From positions 248,001 through 312,000 of the forward strand of contig CAVUYB010000015.1 of NCBI GenBank assembly GCA_963745595.1: 64,000 nt of DNA. The letters run 5' to 3'. This document shows positions 16,872 to 25,956 of the stretch, in pieces. The translations under genes were made by a program, and so were the position numbers. How positions within the stretch are numbered: position 1 is the stretch's first letter; each line of letters starts with the position of its first letter. This DNA comes from DASZUK01 sp963745595. GTDB taxonomy: Bacteria > Actinomycetota > Acidimicrobiia > Acidimicrobiales > RAAP-2. The notes under the pieces are model-generated. The model saw only the letters and a list, made by a program, of their open reading frames with translations. It was not told where the DNA came from and did no database searches.

Positions 16872-18003
16872 TCAGGGCCAGATGAGCGTCTTGCCGCGGT
16901 AGAGGCCGGCGACCAGCGCCGTGTCCTCCGCCTTGGCCAGCGGCGGCACGTCCTTCACGACGCCGAACGACGCCGAGCTGCGCGGCCTCCGGCGCCCACT
17001 CCGCCGTCGTCTGGACGCCGATGCCCCGGCCGGCCAGCGTGTGCCGCGCGATCAGGTGGCTCTCGAACGTCCACACCTGCTCCTCGTGGGCCAGCGGGAA
17101 CGCGGTTGTCGCGTGGTCGGCCGCGGCCACCGCGTGCTCGATGGCGACGCACCGGGTGACGTGGGCGATGCAGTAGTCGACCGCGTGGAGGTCGGCCCGC
17201 ATCCAGTCGGCCGCGGCCTGGCGGTGCTCGCGCAGGAACGTGCCGTTGAACGCCTGGACGTTGTACGTCCCCTTCACGCCGAACTCGGCCGGCGTGAACT
17301 CGTTGAACGACTTGCCCTGCGAACGGAGCGTGAGCGGCTCGTTCGACTGGTAGACCTGCAGCCCGTCGACCGTGCCGTTCACGACCTGGTCCGGTGTGTA
17401 GTTCGTCGTCGAGACGAGGTCGACCTTTGTGACGTCGACGCCGGCTTTCGCCATCATCGCCTGGACCGCGACACCGACCGCGGTGTGGTAGCCGAGCGTC
17501 TGGCCCTCGAGGCCCCGCAGCGACGTGACCGACTTCGGGGTGACCACGGCTTCGTCGGTCGTGTCCGCCAGCGTCGCCACGCCGACCAGGTTGGAGCCGT
17601 TCGCCACGACCTCGAGCAGTGTCGCCGCGCCGCCGATGTTCGTCACCTGGGCCCGGCCGGCCGAGACCAGCTCGTCGCCGTCCTGCGCCGCCGCGTCGAC
17701 CGTCACTGTCAGGCACATCTGCCGGAAGAAGCCCAGCTTCTGCGCCGCGAAGACGTCGATGATGCCGCCGGACGCGTCGAACCCGAACGGCGAGACGTAC
17801 GTGATCGGACCCACCGCCCGGTTGGCCTCGCACTCGGCGTGCGAGATGGCGGTCGTCGCCGCGTCCACTGCCGGCACCGATGCCCCGACCGGCCCAACGG
17901 CCACCGTGCCGGCCACCAGGACCATCGCCAGCCCCGTCCCGGCCGCCAGCCCGCTCAACCGTCCCCGCACCGCCGCCCTCCTCCGTCCCTGCCGGGAACA
18001 CAT
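16872..18003 (-). CDS. ABC transporter substrate-binding protein (NMT1/THI5-like), frameshifted near the end
   Basis: About 377 residues when corrected. An N-terminal signal sequence (LAAGTGLAMVLVAGTVAVG) precedes an NMT1/SsuA-type periplasmic fold: YVSPFGFDASGGIIDVFAAQ, then GAATLLEVVANG and NEPLTLRSQGKSF. Near 16960-16985 the frame breaks; the next frame continues sensibly as GVVKDVPPLAKAEDT and LYRGKTLIWP with a stop at 16872, so one extra base is present. The ATG at 18003 overlaps the TTGAAATATCA motif shared with the GntR gene. Substrates of this family include pyrimidine precursors, sulfonates and nitrate-like ions; none can be chosen here. It is the last gene of a permease/ATPase cluster. 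Confidence 0.82.
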
Positions 18004-18014
18004 TGAAATATCAA
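18003..18014. promoter_or_regulatory. putative GntR operator, copy 2
   Basis: TTGAAATATCAA, at the start codon of the substrate-binding protein gene. It is an A/T island in the 80-bp gap after the permease and matches 15752-15762 over 11 bases. It implies that this gene is regulated separately within the transporter cluster. Confidence 0.5.
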
Positions 18015-18083
18015 ATATGATCTATCACAGATCGGTCCACCACCGCCGTTGCGACCCGACGATACCCGGCGCGACCGGTCAGC

Positions 18084-18974
18084 TCACCGGCGGGTGCGGT
18101 GACGGCTCTCGGTGCCGTCGGCCCACCACAGCACCTTGGTCTGCAAGAAGACGACGAGCACCGTCAGCAGGAGGCCGATGACGGCCAGGAAGAAGACCGA
18201 GGCGTAGATCGTCCGCAGGTCGGCCTGCTGGGCGGACAGCTCGATCAGCGACCCGAGCCCGGCCAGGCGGCCGGCGGCGGAGAACTCGGCGACGACCGCA
18301 CCGACGACGGACAGCGGGAGGCAGATCCGGGCTCCGGCGAAGAGGAACGGCAGGCTGCTCGGCAGCCGCAGCCGCCAGAGGATCTCGAGACGGGACGCGT
18401 GCAGCGTCTGGAAGACGTCGGCGGCCAGCGGGTCGACGTCGCGGAGCCCGGCCAGCGAGCTCACGAGGAACGGGAAGAAGACGATGATGGCCGTCAACAG
18501 GTACTTCGGCAGCATCCCGAAACCGAACGCCACGACGAGGCCCGGGGCGATGGCGACGACGGGCGTGACGTTCAGGACGACGGCGAGCGGCATCAACGCC
18601 CGCTCGACGACACGCACCTCGGCCATGACGACGGCCAGGACGAACGCCGCGCCCATGCCACAGGCCGCACCGACCGCGATCTCCTGCAGCGTGACGACGG
18701 CGTTGTCCCAGAAGACGGCCGGCGAGTCCCAGATGCTCGAGAAGATCTCCGGGATCGTCGGCAGGACGTACGGGTTGTTGACGGCATAGAGCTGCCAGCC
18801 GACGCCGAGGGCGACGAACGCGACCAGCGGTGGGAGCCACGTGCCGAGCCGCAGCCGTGCCGCGAGCGAGGGCCGGGCCTCGTCGTCGAGTGGGACGAGT
18901 TGAGACTCCCCCGCCGGATCCATGCCGGCGTCGGGCTGGCCGGCTCCGCCGGCGGCGCCAGGTCGGTCAGTCAT
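18084..18974 (-). CDS. ABC transporter permease (SsuC/TauC type)
   Basis: 296 residues from ATG 18974, which overlaps the stop of the ATPase gene by 8 bp (translational coupling). An N-terminal cytoplasmic region of about 45 residues is followed by six predicted membrane helices of the BPD inner-membrane family. The EAA-like loop that docks on the ATPase is visible as AADVFQTLHASRLEILWRLR followed by P and a second proline. It belongs with the ATPase upstream and the NMT1-type binding protein downstream. Confidence 0.9.
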   Translation of the reverse strand: MTDRPGAAGGAGQPDAGMDPAGESQLVPLDDEARPSLAARLRLGTWLPPLVAFVALGVGWQLYAVNNPYVLPTIPEIFSSIWDSPAVFWDNAVVTLQEIAVGAACGMGAAFVLAVVMAEVRVVERALMPLAVVLNVTPVVAIAPGLVVAFGFGMLPKYLLTAIIVFFPFLVSSLAGLRDVDPLAADVFQTLHASRLEILWRLRLPSSLPFLFAGARICLPLSVVGAVVAEFSAAGRLAGLGSLIELSAQQADLRTIYASVFFLAVIGLLLTVLVVFLQTKVLWWADGTESRHRTRR

Positions 18975-19768
18975 CGACCGGCCGCCAGACGGCCCGGAGG
19001 GCATCTCGGACCTGCTCGACCAGCCCGTGGAAGGCCGGCGTCGACTCGACGGCGTCGCGCCGCGGTCGGGCCAGGTCGACGTCGATGACCGCGTGGACCC
19101 GGCCGGGCCGGGCGGACATGACGACGACCCGGTCCGACAGCGTCACCGCCTCGGGCACGGAATGGGTGACGAACAGCACGGTCTTGCGATTGGCCTGCCA
19201 GAAGTCGAGGAGCTCGTGTCGCTGGACCTCCCGGTTCAGCTCGTCGAGGGCGGAGAACGGCTCGTCCATCAAGAGGACTGACGGCCCGAAGACGTACGCC
19301 CGGGCGATCGCCACCCGCTGCTGCATCCCGCCTGATAGCTGCGACGGGTACCGGTCGAGGACGCTCCCGAGCCCGAACGCGGCCAACAGCTCCTCGGGGT
19401 CCCGCACGTCCCGGCCGTCGGCCGGCACCCGGCGGTTGACCTGCGTCGGTAGCCGGACGTTGTCGAGCACCGACCGCCACGGCAGCAACGCCGGCGACTG
19501 CGGGACGAACCCGATGTGCTTGGCGGCCGCGGCTCGCTCGACCGTCTCGCCGAAGATCGACACCCGGCCGCGGTCGGCCGGCAACAGGCCGGCGACCACG
19601 CGGAGCAGCGTCGACTTGCCGCAGCCGCTCGGGCCGATGACCGTGACGAACTCGCCGCGCCGAAGATCGAGGCTGACCCGGTCGAGGGCGTCGACGCGGC
19701 GGCCGGCGGCGGCCGAAGGCCTTGGACACCTCGTCGATGACGACGCCGGCTTCGTCGACGGCGACCAT
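18967..19768 (-). CDS. ABC transporter ATP-binding protein (SsuB/TauB type), frameshifted near the start
   Basis: First gene of the importer cluster. From ATG 19768 the frame gives MVAVDEAGVVIDEVSKAFG; the next frame then continues AAGRRVDALDRVSLDLRRGEF, so one extra base lies in the GC-repetitive stretch 19696-19716. The rest is intact: Walker A GPSGCGKST, Q-loop FVPQSPALLPW, signature LSGGMQQRVAIARA, Walker B VLLMDEPFSALD and H-loop VLFVTHSVPEA. About 267 residues when corrected. It energises uptake of the substrate bound by the NMT1-like protein. Confidence 0.86.
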
Positions 19769-19834
19769 CTCAGGTGCCGACGGCAACGCCGGCGCGGTCG
19801 CCCATCGGGCAAGTATGGATTACCGTCGAAGGTG

Positions 19835-20305
19835 ATGCGACGACACCGCTCACGCCTGGCCAACCTCCCCGTACGGATCGCGGCCGGCGCGTTCATCCTG
19901 AACGCCGGCATCGGCAAGCTCGGGGCGACCGAGGAGACGGCCGGCGCGGTCCACGGAATGGCCGTCGGCACGTACCCGTTCCTCGAAGGACTGCCGCCGA
20001 GCCGGTTCGTCAAAGCGCTCGGGGCCAGCGAGGTCGCCCTCGGTGCCGCCTTGCTCTTCCCGGCCGTGGGCGACGGCATGGCCGGCCTCTCGCTGGCCGC
20101 TTTCGCTGGCGGGCTGCTCGGCCTCTACGTCAAGACCCCCGGCCTGCGCGACGAGGGAAGCCTCCGGCCGACCCAGCAGGGCACGGCGATCGCCAAGGAC
20201 GTCTGGCTGCTCGGCATCGGGCTGTCGCTGATGGCCGACTCGGTCCGGTCCTCCCGCCGGCGGGCCAAGAAGGCCAACCCGGCCGCGTTGCCGGCGACGC
20301 CCTAG
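19835..20305 (+). CDS. DoxX-like small membrane protein
   Basis: 156 residues with about four hydrophobic segments (IAAGAFILNAGIGKL, ALGASEVALGAALLFPAV, LAAFAGGLLGLYV, VWLLGIGLSLM). The first helix with NAGIGKL and the second with GASEVALG resemble the DoxX/DUF4267 group of unknown or redox-linked role. ATG 19835 follows TACCGT by 8 nt. It is divergent from the ABC ATPase and convergent with the DUF2505 gene, overlapping it by 4 bp. Confidence 0.7.
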   Translation: MRRHRSRLANLPVRIAAGAFILNAGIGKLGATEETAGAVHGMAVGTYPFLEGLPPSRFVKALGASEVALGAALLFPAVGDGMAGLSLAAFAGGLLGLYVKTPGLRDEGSLRPTQQGTAIAKDVWLLGIGLSLMADSVRSSRRRAKKANPAALPATP

Positions 20306-20791
20306 CTCGCCGCCTCGACCGCCAGCCGGTCGCCCTCGGCCAGGAGGTACCGGCGGAACCCGCTGACGATGGCCTCCTCGGCCTTCCCTCCGAAGAAGGG
20401 CACCCGGACGACCAGCTCGCCGTCGGTGATCCGCTCCATCGACTCGCCATGGTCGACGAATCGATGGGTGCCGGAGCCTTCCATCAGATCGTGGTAGTGG
20501 TCGGGGACGACCACGAACGCCGCGCCCGGCTGGTCGACGTGCACCGTCAGGACGACCGCCCAGGTCAGTTTGGCGGGATCGACCACCGTCCGGGCCAACG
20601 ACGGCAGTGTGCCGTCGAAGGCGAACCCGAGCGTGAGCCGGACGGTGTCGCCGTCCTCCGTTCGGTCGCGCGAGCGCCGGGGCCGGCACGCCGGGCACGC
20701 CGGCCGACGTCTGGTAGAACGCCTCGGACACGAGGGTGCCCACGACCCGGTCCACCGGGGCCGCAATGGTCTGGCGAACCTCGAACCGCAT
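20302..20791 (-). CDS. DUF2505 family protein, frameshifted
   Basis: From ATG 20791, preceded by GAGGAG and GGGG, the frame reads MRFEVRQTIAAPVDRVVGTL and FYQTSAGVPGVPAPALA. After an extra base around 20650-20690 the next frame continues RTEDGDTVRLTLGFAFDGTL and ends near GFRRYLLAEGDRLAV. About 163 residues when corrected. This is the START-like fold of DUF2505, common in actinobacteria, with a hydrophobic ligand cavity; no reaction is known. It is a single gene convergent with the DoxX-like gene. Confidence 0.75.
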
Positions 20792-20852
20792 CCCCGGCTC
20801 CTCTCTCGTTCCGCCGTCTCGTCCATCCCGGCCGGCCGGTCAGAGGGGGCGG

Positions 20853-22601
20853 TCAGGCGGGCGTCGGCACCACGGAGTAGGTGTCGCGGCCGGACCGCAG
20901 CAGCGCGCCCGGAACCGCGCCGGTCGGCTTCCCGTCGACGACGGTCTCCACCCCGTTCACGAGCACCCGGACCACCCCGATGGACTCGGCGAACAGTCGC
21001 GGCGTGTCACCGGGCAGGTCGTTGACGAGACGGGCCGGCTCGGAGGCCACGGTCGCCGGGTCGAAGACGAACAGGTCGGCCTTCATGCCCTCGGCCACGA
21101 CGCCGCGGTCACGGAGGCCGAACAGGGCGGCGGGCTGGCTGGTCATCATCTGCACGGCCCGCTCGACCGGGACGAGCTGCCGGTTACGCAGGCAGTCGCC
21201 CAGGAACGCCGTCGGGTAGTTCGAGCCGCACATCCGGTCGAGGTGGGCGCCGGCGTCGGAGCCGCCGACCATCGCCCGCGGGTCCTCCCACGCCTCGGCC
21301 CGCAGCGCCCAGGTGGCGTCGTCCCGATCGGTGGGCTTCGGCCACAGGACCGTCCGCAGGTCGTCGGCGATCACGATGTCGAGAAGCGTGTCGAACGGCG
21401 CCGTCCCCCGCTCGGCGGCGATCTCGGACACGTCGCGCCACTCGAGCCCCTGGTTGGCCTCGGAGAAGGTGTCCCCGATGACGTAGTTGCCCCAGCCGGC
21501 CAGGCGCCGGAAGACCCCGGCCTCCTTGGCGTGGGCCAGGTCGTTCAGCTGCTGGCGGACCTCGGGGTCCCGCAACTTCTCGATCCGCTCGGGGACCGGC
21601 AGGCCGAGCACGTCGCCCCAGCCGGGGATCAGGAACAGCGCGCAGAAGTTGAGGAAGCTCATGTTCATCGGCACGAGCGTCGGCATCGTGAGGGCGACGA
21701 TCTGCCCGCCGGCCTCGGCGGCCGCGGTCGAGGCGGCGAGCTGGTGGGCCATCTTCTCCGGGGTACGCGAGTCGATGGTCAGCAGGTTCCAGTTGAGCGG
21801 TCGTCGGGCGGCAGCCGTCATCGCCACCATCAGGTCGACCTCTTCGTCCGAGAACGTGTCGAGGCAGCCGCTGGTGATGTACTCGAGCGTGGTCCCGTCG
21901 TGGTCCGCCACTTCCTCGCAGAACGCCAGCATCTCCCGGCGGTCGGCGTTGCGGGAGTTGATCGGGTTCCCGTCGCCGTCGGAGTGGGTGCGGGACTGGG
22001 AGGACGAGAAGCCCAGGCCGCCGGCGGCGATCGACTCGGCCAGCAGCTGCCGCATGGCGACGATCTCCTCGTCGGTGGCCACCTCGCCGCCCCGGTCGGC
22101 GCCCATCACCTTGCGCCGCAGCGCGCAGTGGCCGACCAGGAACCCGGCGTTGACCCCCAGGTTGCCTTCCAGCCGGTCCAGGTACTCACCGAAGGTGGAC
22201 CAGGTCCACGGCACCCCGTTCTCCAGGGCCGCCAGCGGCATCCCCTCCACCTTGGCCATCATCCGCCGGATGTAGTCGGCGTCCTCGGCGTTGAGCGGCG
22301 CCAGGGTGAAGCCTGTGTTGCCGCCGATGACCGTCGTGACGCCGTGCAGGTTCGACGGCGACGCCGACGGGTCCCAGAACAGCTGGGCGTCGTAGTGGGT
22401 GTGCGGATCGACGATGCCCGGCGCGACCACGAGGCCGGTGGCGTCGAGCTCGATCGCCCCCTCGCCGTCGACGTCGCCGACGGCCACGATCGCTCCGTCC
22501 CGGATGCCGACGTCGGCCCGGAACCCCGGCGCGCCGGTGCCGTCGATCACGGTGCCGCCGCGGATCACGTAGTCGAACATGGAAGATCCCGTATCTGACA
22601 C
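20853..22601 (-). CDS. N-acyl-D-amino-acid deacylase-like amidohydrolase
   Basis: 582 residues from GTG 22601, which sits 6 nt after TAAACT (leaderless). Amidohydrolase-superfamily metalloenzyme: an N-terminal beta-sandwich starting FDYVIRGGTVIDGTG, then the metal motif DPHTHYDAQLFWDPSASPS. The cysteine/glycine segment NTGFTLAP and the late GGSDAGAHLDRM with the catalytic aspartate follow, and the C-terminal sandwich strand KADLFVFDP closes the fold. D-aminoacylases, dihydropyrimidinase relatives and N-acyl-D-glutamate deacylases share this layout. The substrate is therefore open, but the DPHTHYD form and length favour the D-aminoacylase branch. Monocistronic. Confidence 0.85.
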   Translation of the reverse strand: MSDTGSSMFDYVIRGGTVIDGTGAPGFRADVGIRDGAIVAVGDVDGEGAIELDATGLVVAPGIVDPHTHYDAQLFWDPSASPSNLHGVTTVIGGNTGFTLAPLNAEDADYIRRMMAKVEGMPLAALENGVPWTWSTFGEYLDRLEGNLGVNAGFLVGHCALRRKVMGADRGGEVATDEEIVAMRQLLAESIAAGGLGFSSSQSRTHSDGDGNPINSRNADRREMLAFCEEVADHDGTTLEYITSGCLDTFSDEEVDLMVAMTAAARRPLNWNLLTIDSRTPEKMAHQLAASTAAAEAGGQIVALTMPTLVPMNMSFLNFCALFLIPGWGDVLGLPVPERIEKLRDPEVRQQLNDLAHAKEAGVFRRLAGWGNYVIGDTFSEANQGLEWRDVSEIAAERGTAPFDTLLDIVIADDLRTVLWPKPTDRDDATWALRAEAWEDPRAMVGGSDAGAHLDRMCGSNYPTAFLGDCLRNRQLVPVERAVQMMTSQPAALFGLRDRGVVAEGMKADLFVFDPATVASEPARLVNDLPGDTPRLFAESIGVVRVLVNGVETVVDGKPTGAVPGALLRSGRDTYSVVPTPA

Positions 22602-22664
22602 GCCGTCAGTTTAGGCCGGCCGCGAGATCGGTCCGGTCCCGGAGGTCGGGGCGGCCCCCGGGGG

Positions 22665-23162
22665 TCAGGCCGGGCGGGTCGGCGGGAGTCCCAGCTTCCG
22701 GTGGTCCCACGTCACGATCCGGTCGACGTGCAGCTTGACGACGACCCGCTTGTGCAGCATCGCCTCGACGAACGGCCGCAGCTCTTCGGTGTACGGCGCC
22801 TGGTAGCGCTCGAAGACGCTGACCCCGAGCTCCCAGATCCGGTCCGGGTCCTCGACGATCTCGGCGCGGCCGACGAGCTCGACGCCGCGAAGCTCCTCGT
22901 AGTCCTCGCCGGCCTCGAAGAGGCACGTCATCTTGGGATCGCGCCGGAGGTTCTGGACCTTCTGGGCCTTCGCCTTGCTCTCGATGGCGATCGACCCCTC
23001 CAAGAAGCCGTACCACATGGCGACCGCGTGGATCGTGCCGTCGTGGTTCATCGTGCACATCGACAGCGGACGGCGCTCGTGGAGGAAGACGTCGACCTCC
23101 TCGTCCGTCATCTTGATGACGTCGCGCTGCTTGACGCCGGGCATGGCCATCGCGTCGCTCAT
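22665..23162 (-). CDS. pyridoxamine 5'-phosphate oxidase-fold (PPOX class) protein
   Basis: 165 residues from ATG 23162, preceded by a strong AGGAGG. Split-barrel flavin/F420-binding fold: MTDEEVDVFLHERRPLSMCT, then HAVAMWYGFLEGSIAIES and KVQNLRRDPKMTCLFEAG. This is the pattern of actinobacterial PPOX or F420-dependent reductase proteins (TIGR03618-like). In an organism with cofD an F420 cofactor is plausible, but FMN or haem binding cannot be excluded. Located 63 bp downstream of the deacylase start region on the same strand, with its own ribosome site. Confidence 0.8.
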   Translation of the reverse strand: MSDAMAMPGVKQRDVIKMTDEEVDVFLHERRPLSMCTMNHDGTIHAVAMWYGFLEGSIAIESKAKAQKVQNLRRDPKMTCLFEAGEDYEELRGVELVGRAEIVEDPDRIWELGVSVFERYQAPYTEELRPFVEAMLHKRVVVKLHVDRIVTWDHRKLGLPPTRPA

Positions 23163-23368
23163 CCGACCTCCTACCTCTCCTCGTCGCCTCCCGGCCATCA
23201 GCTGGGCCGGCGTCGAGCGTAACGCCTGGCCGGCGCCCCGTTCCCGCCCGTCGACCGAAGACCGGGCACCCATCCGGCCGGCGACTTCCACGAGAGTTCA
23301 CCTGGGGGTCACCTGGGTGTTGCGGGCGATTCGCGGGCCGTTCATCTGCCCTCCGTACGGTGCCAGTG

Positions 23369-23731
23369 ATGCCGGAGCCATCCCACCGAGGATTCAGGAC
23401 GCCCTGTGCGGGCCGTACCTCCGGCCAGCCGGCACCGATCGTGCCGCTGACCGGCCTCGACGGCGCCCGACCAGGGCCCAGGCTGGCTCCGATCGTCCCC
23501 CTGTCGCCGCCGCCGCGCCGGGGCGTCGCCACACTGGTCACCCAGATGCTGGCGTACCTCTGGGGCGACGTCGTCGGCGAGTCGTCCGCCCCGGTGCCCT
23601 CGGCCGGCCGTGACCGGCTCACCCGGCCACCGATCGATCGGGCCCGGCTCGACCATCCGGCCGGGGCCAGTCGTCCCCGGCCGGTCCCGCCACCGCCACC
23701 CGGGGCCGGTTTCCCGGACGACGCCGCATGA
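23369..23731 (+). CDS. hypothetical proline-rich protein
   Basis: 120 residues from ATG 23369, 7 nt after TACGGT, the leaderless pattern of this genome. It is rich in Pro and Arg, with one moderately hydrophobic segment (VATLVTQMLAYLWGDVVG) near residue 55. No family is recognised. Its stop lies 17 bp before the response regulator start, so the two are probably co-transcribed. It may be a small modulator of that regulator or simply a translated leader; only the promoter and spacing support it. Confidence 0.4.
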   Translation: MPEPSHRGFRTPCAGRTSGQPAPIVPLTGLDGARPGPRLAPIVPLSPPPRRGVATLVTQMLAYLWGDVVGESSAPVPSAGRDRLTRPPIDRARLDHPAGASRPRPVPPPPPGAGFPDDAA

Positions 23732-23747
23732 CGGCCGCTCCGGTCCG

Positions 23748-24485
23748 ATGACGATGGCGACCCTCGACACCGACGCGGTCCCGTCACCGCCGGCCCGCGA
23801 CAGCCGACCGCTCGTTCTCGTCGTCGACGACGAGGAGTCCTACCGCCAGGCGCTGGCGTCCGGCCTGTCTCGCGAGGGTTTCGCGGTCGAGCTGGCCGCC
23901 GACGGCCACGAGGCCCTTCGCCTCTTCCACCGGGTCCACCCGGACCTGGTCCTGCTCGACGTCATGCTCCCCGACCAGTCCGGCGTCGAGCTGTGCCAGC
24001 GCATGCGGGCGCTCGCCCCGGTGCCGATCATCATGGTCACGGCCCGCGACTCCGAGGTCGACGTCGTCCTCGGCCTCGAGCTCGGTGCGTCGGACTACGT
24101 CGCCAAGCCGTTCCGCCTGCGCGAGCTCGTCGCCCGGATGCGGGCCGTCCTGCGCCGCGGGACGACGTCGCCGGCCCCCCGGGACGAGGTCGTCCAGGCC
24201 GGGCCGATCCGCCTCGACACCGGTCGCCGGGAGGTCACCGTGCACGGCCAGTCGGTCGACCTCTCCCGCAAGGAGTTCGACTTGCTCACCCTCCTGATGT
24301 CCCACGCCGGCCAGGTCGTCACCCGCGAGTGGTGCATCGACCGCCTCTGGTGGGACCAGGATCTCTCCGACACCCGAACGCTGGACACCCACGTGAAGCG
24401 GCTCCGCCGCAAGGTCGAGCCCGACCCGGCCCATCCCCGGCACCTCGTGACCGTCCGAGGCGTCGGCTTCCGCTTCGAGCCCTGA
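23748..24485 (+). CDS. OmpR-family response regulator
   Basis: 245 residues. The receiver domain (~20-135) has the acidic pair DDEE, phospho-acceptor D71 in LVLLDVMLPDQSG, the switch region MVTARDSE and the conserved lysine in DYVAKPF. The C-terminal winged helix (~150-243) carries SRKEFDLLTLLMSHAGQVVT and ends TVRGVGFRFEP, as in PhoB/RegX3. No histidine kinase is in the window, so it is an orphan here. Which RegX3- or PhoP-like regulon it serves cannot be told. Confidence 0.93.
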   Translation: MTMATLDTDAVPSPPARDSRPLVLVVDDEESYRQALASGLSREGFAVELAADGHEALRLFHRVHPDLVLLDVMLPDQSGVELCQRMRALAPVPIIMVTARDSEVDVVLGLELGASDYVAKPFRLRELVARMRAVLRRGTTSPAPRDEVVQAGPIRLDTGRREVTVHGQSVDLSRKEFDLLTLLMSHAGQVVTREWCIDRLWWDQDLSDTRTLDTHVKRLRRKVEPDPAHPRHLVTVRGVGFRFEP

Positions 24486-24576
24486 CCGGCGCCGCCCGCC
24501 GACCCGTCGGATGGCCGTCGGATGGCCGTCGGACGGCGGGCGGACGGCGGGCGCACCACCCCGGTACGCTGCGGCC

Positions 24577-25896
24577 ATGTCGAAGACCGCGGTGCAAAAG
24601 GGTGACCAGGTCCCGGACTTCGAGCTGCCGGACCAGACCGGGACGCCCCGACGGTTGAGCGAGCTGCTGGCCGGCGGCCCGGTCGTCCTGTTCTTCTACC
24701 CGGCCGCGATGACCTACGGCTGCACGAAGGAGAGCTGCCACTTCCGCGACCTCGGGGCCGAGTTCGCCGCCGTCGGTGCCCAGCGGGTCGGGATCAGCGC
24801 CGACCAGGTCGAGAAGCAGAAGCGTTTCGCCGACAAGCACGACTTCGACTTCCCGCTGCTGTCCGACGCCGACCGGACGGTGGCCAGCCAGCTCGGCGTC
24901 CGCCGACCGCTCGACAAGCTCGGGAACCGCCGGACGACGTTCGTCATCGACACCGACCGGACGGTGCTCGACGTCATCCAGACGGAGCTGTCGATGCACG
25001 CCCACGCCGACCGCGCCCTGGAGGTCCTCCGGGCGCGGCGGCGACGGCCTGACCGAGCGCACCAGACCGTGACGACCGTCGTCGTCACCGGCTCGGCGTC
25101 CGGCATCGGGGCGGCCTGCGCCGACCGGCTGGCCGCGGCCGGGACGACGGTGCTCGGCGTCGACCGCCACGACGCGACGATCGTCGCCGACCTCGGCACC
25201 GCCGACGGCCGGGCCACCGCCGTCGACGCGGTGACGGCGCGGTCCGGCGGCACCCTCGACGGCGTCGTCACCTGCGCCGGGCTGGCCGGTGCCCCGTCCC
25301 GAGCGGGCTCGTTGCTGGCGTCCGTCAACTACTTCGGCACGGTCGCCGTCCTCGACGGCCTGCGGCCGCTGCTGGCGGCCGGCACCGGCCGGGCGGCGGT
25401 GGCGATCAGCTCCAACTCGACGACGATCCAGCCCGGCGTCCCCGCCGCGCTGGTCGCGGCCTGTCTGGCCGGCGACGAGCCGGCCGCCCGGGCCCTGGCC
25501 GACGAGGTCGGCTCGATGGCGACCTACCCGGCGACCAAGCTGGCCGTCGCCCACTGGGTGCGGACGAGCGCGACCGGCGCGGCCTGGGCCGGCGCCGGCC
25601 TCCGGCTCAACGCGGTCGCGCCCGGCATGGTCGACACCCCGCTGATCGCCGAAGGCCGGGCCGACCCGGCGGTGGCCCCGCTGCTGGACCTGCTGCCGAT
25701 CCCGGCCGGGCGGCCCGGGCGGCCCGAAGAGATCGCCGCCCTGGTCGACCTCCTGCTCGGCCCCGACGGCGGGTTCTTCTGCGGCTCCGTCGTCTTCGTC
25801 GACGGCGGCAGCGACGCCCTGCTGCGGCCGACGGACTGGCCGGCCGCCTGGGATCTCGACCCCCGCTCGGCGGTGCAGAAGCTCTCCCCCGACTGA
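24577..25896 (+). CDS. peroxiredoxin (BCP/PrxQ type) apparently fused in frame to an SDR oxidoreductase
   Basis: ATG 24577 lies 6 nt after TACGCT (leaderless). Residues 1-~155 are a bacterioferritin-comigratory peroxiredoxin: GDQVPDFELPDQTG, FFYPAAMTYGCTKESCHFRD with the peroxidatic cysteine and PrxQ-type second cysteine, and VFVIDTDR-like strands. From ~165 on there is a short-chain dehydrogenase: TGSASGIGAAC (NAD(P) loop), AISSNSTT and YPATK (catalytic Tyr/Lys), ending in VFVDGGSDALL. No such fusion family is known to me. Removing one base in the GC repeat at 25033-25048 would end the peroxiredoxin at TGA 25050-25052 and leave the SDR to start at GTG 25069. Two adjacent genes joined by the window's usual one-base insertion is therefore the likelier reading. 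Confidence 0.75.
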   Translation: MSKTAVQKGDQVPDFELPDQTGTPRRLSELLAGGPVVLFFYPAAMTYGCTKESCHFRDLGAEFAAVGAQRVGISADQVEKQKRFADKHDFDFPLLSDADRTVASQLGVRRPLDKLGNRRTTFVIDTDRTVLDVIQTELSMHAHADRALEVLRARRRRPDRAHQTVTTVVVTGSASGIGAACADRLAAAGTTVLGVDRHDATIVADLGTADGRATAVDAVTARSGGTLDGVVTCAGLAGAPSRAGSLLASVNYFGTVAVLDGLRPLLAAGTGRAAVAISSNSTTIQPGVPAALVAACLAGDEPAARALADEVGSMATYPATKLAVAHWVRTSATGAAWAGAGLRLNAVAPGMVDTPLIAEGRADPAVAPLLDLLPIPAGRPGRPEEIAALVDLLLGPDGGFFCGSVVFVDGGSDALLRPTDWPAAWDLDPRSAVQKLSPD

Positions 25897-25956
25897 CCGC
25901 GCCGAACCGCCGCCACCCGGCGGGTCGACGGGCGCCGGATCCCTAGGCTGCGATCC

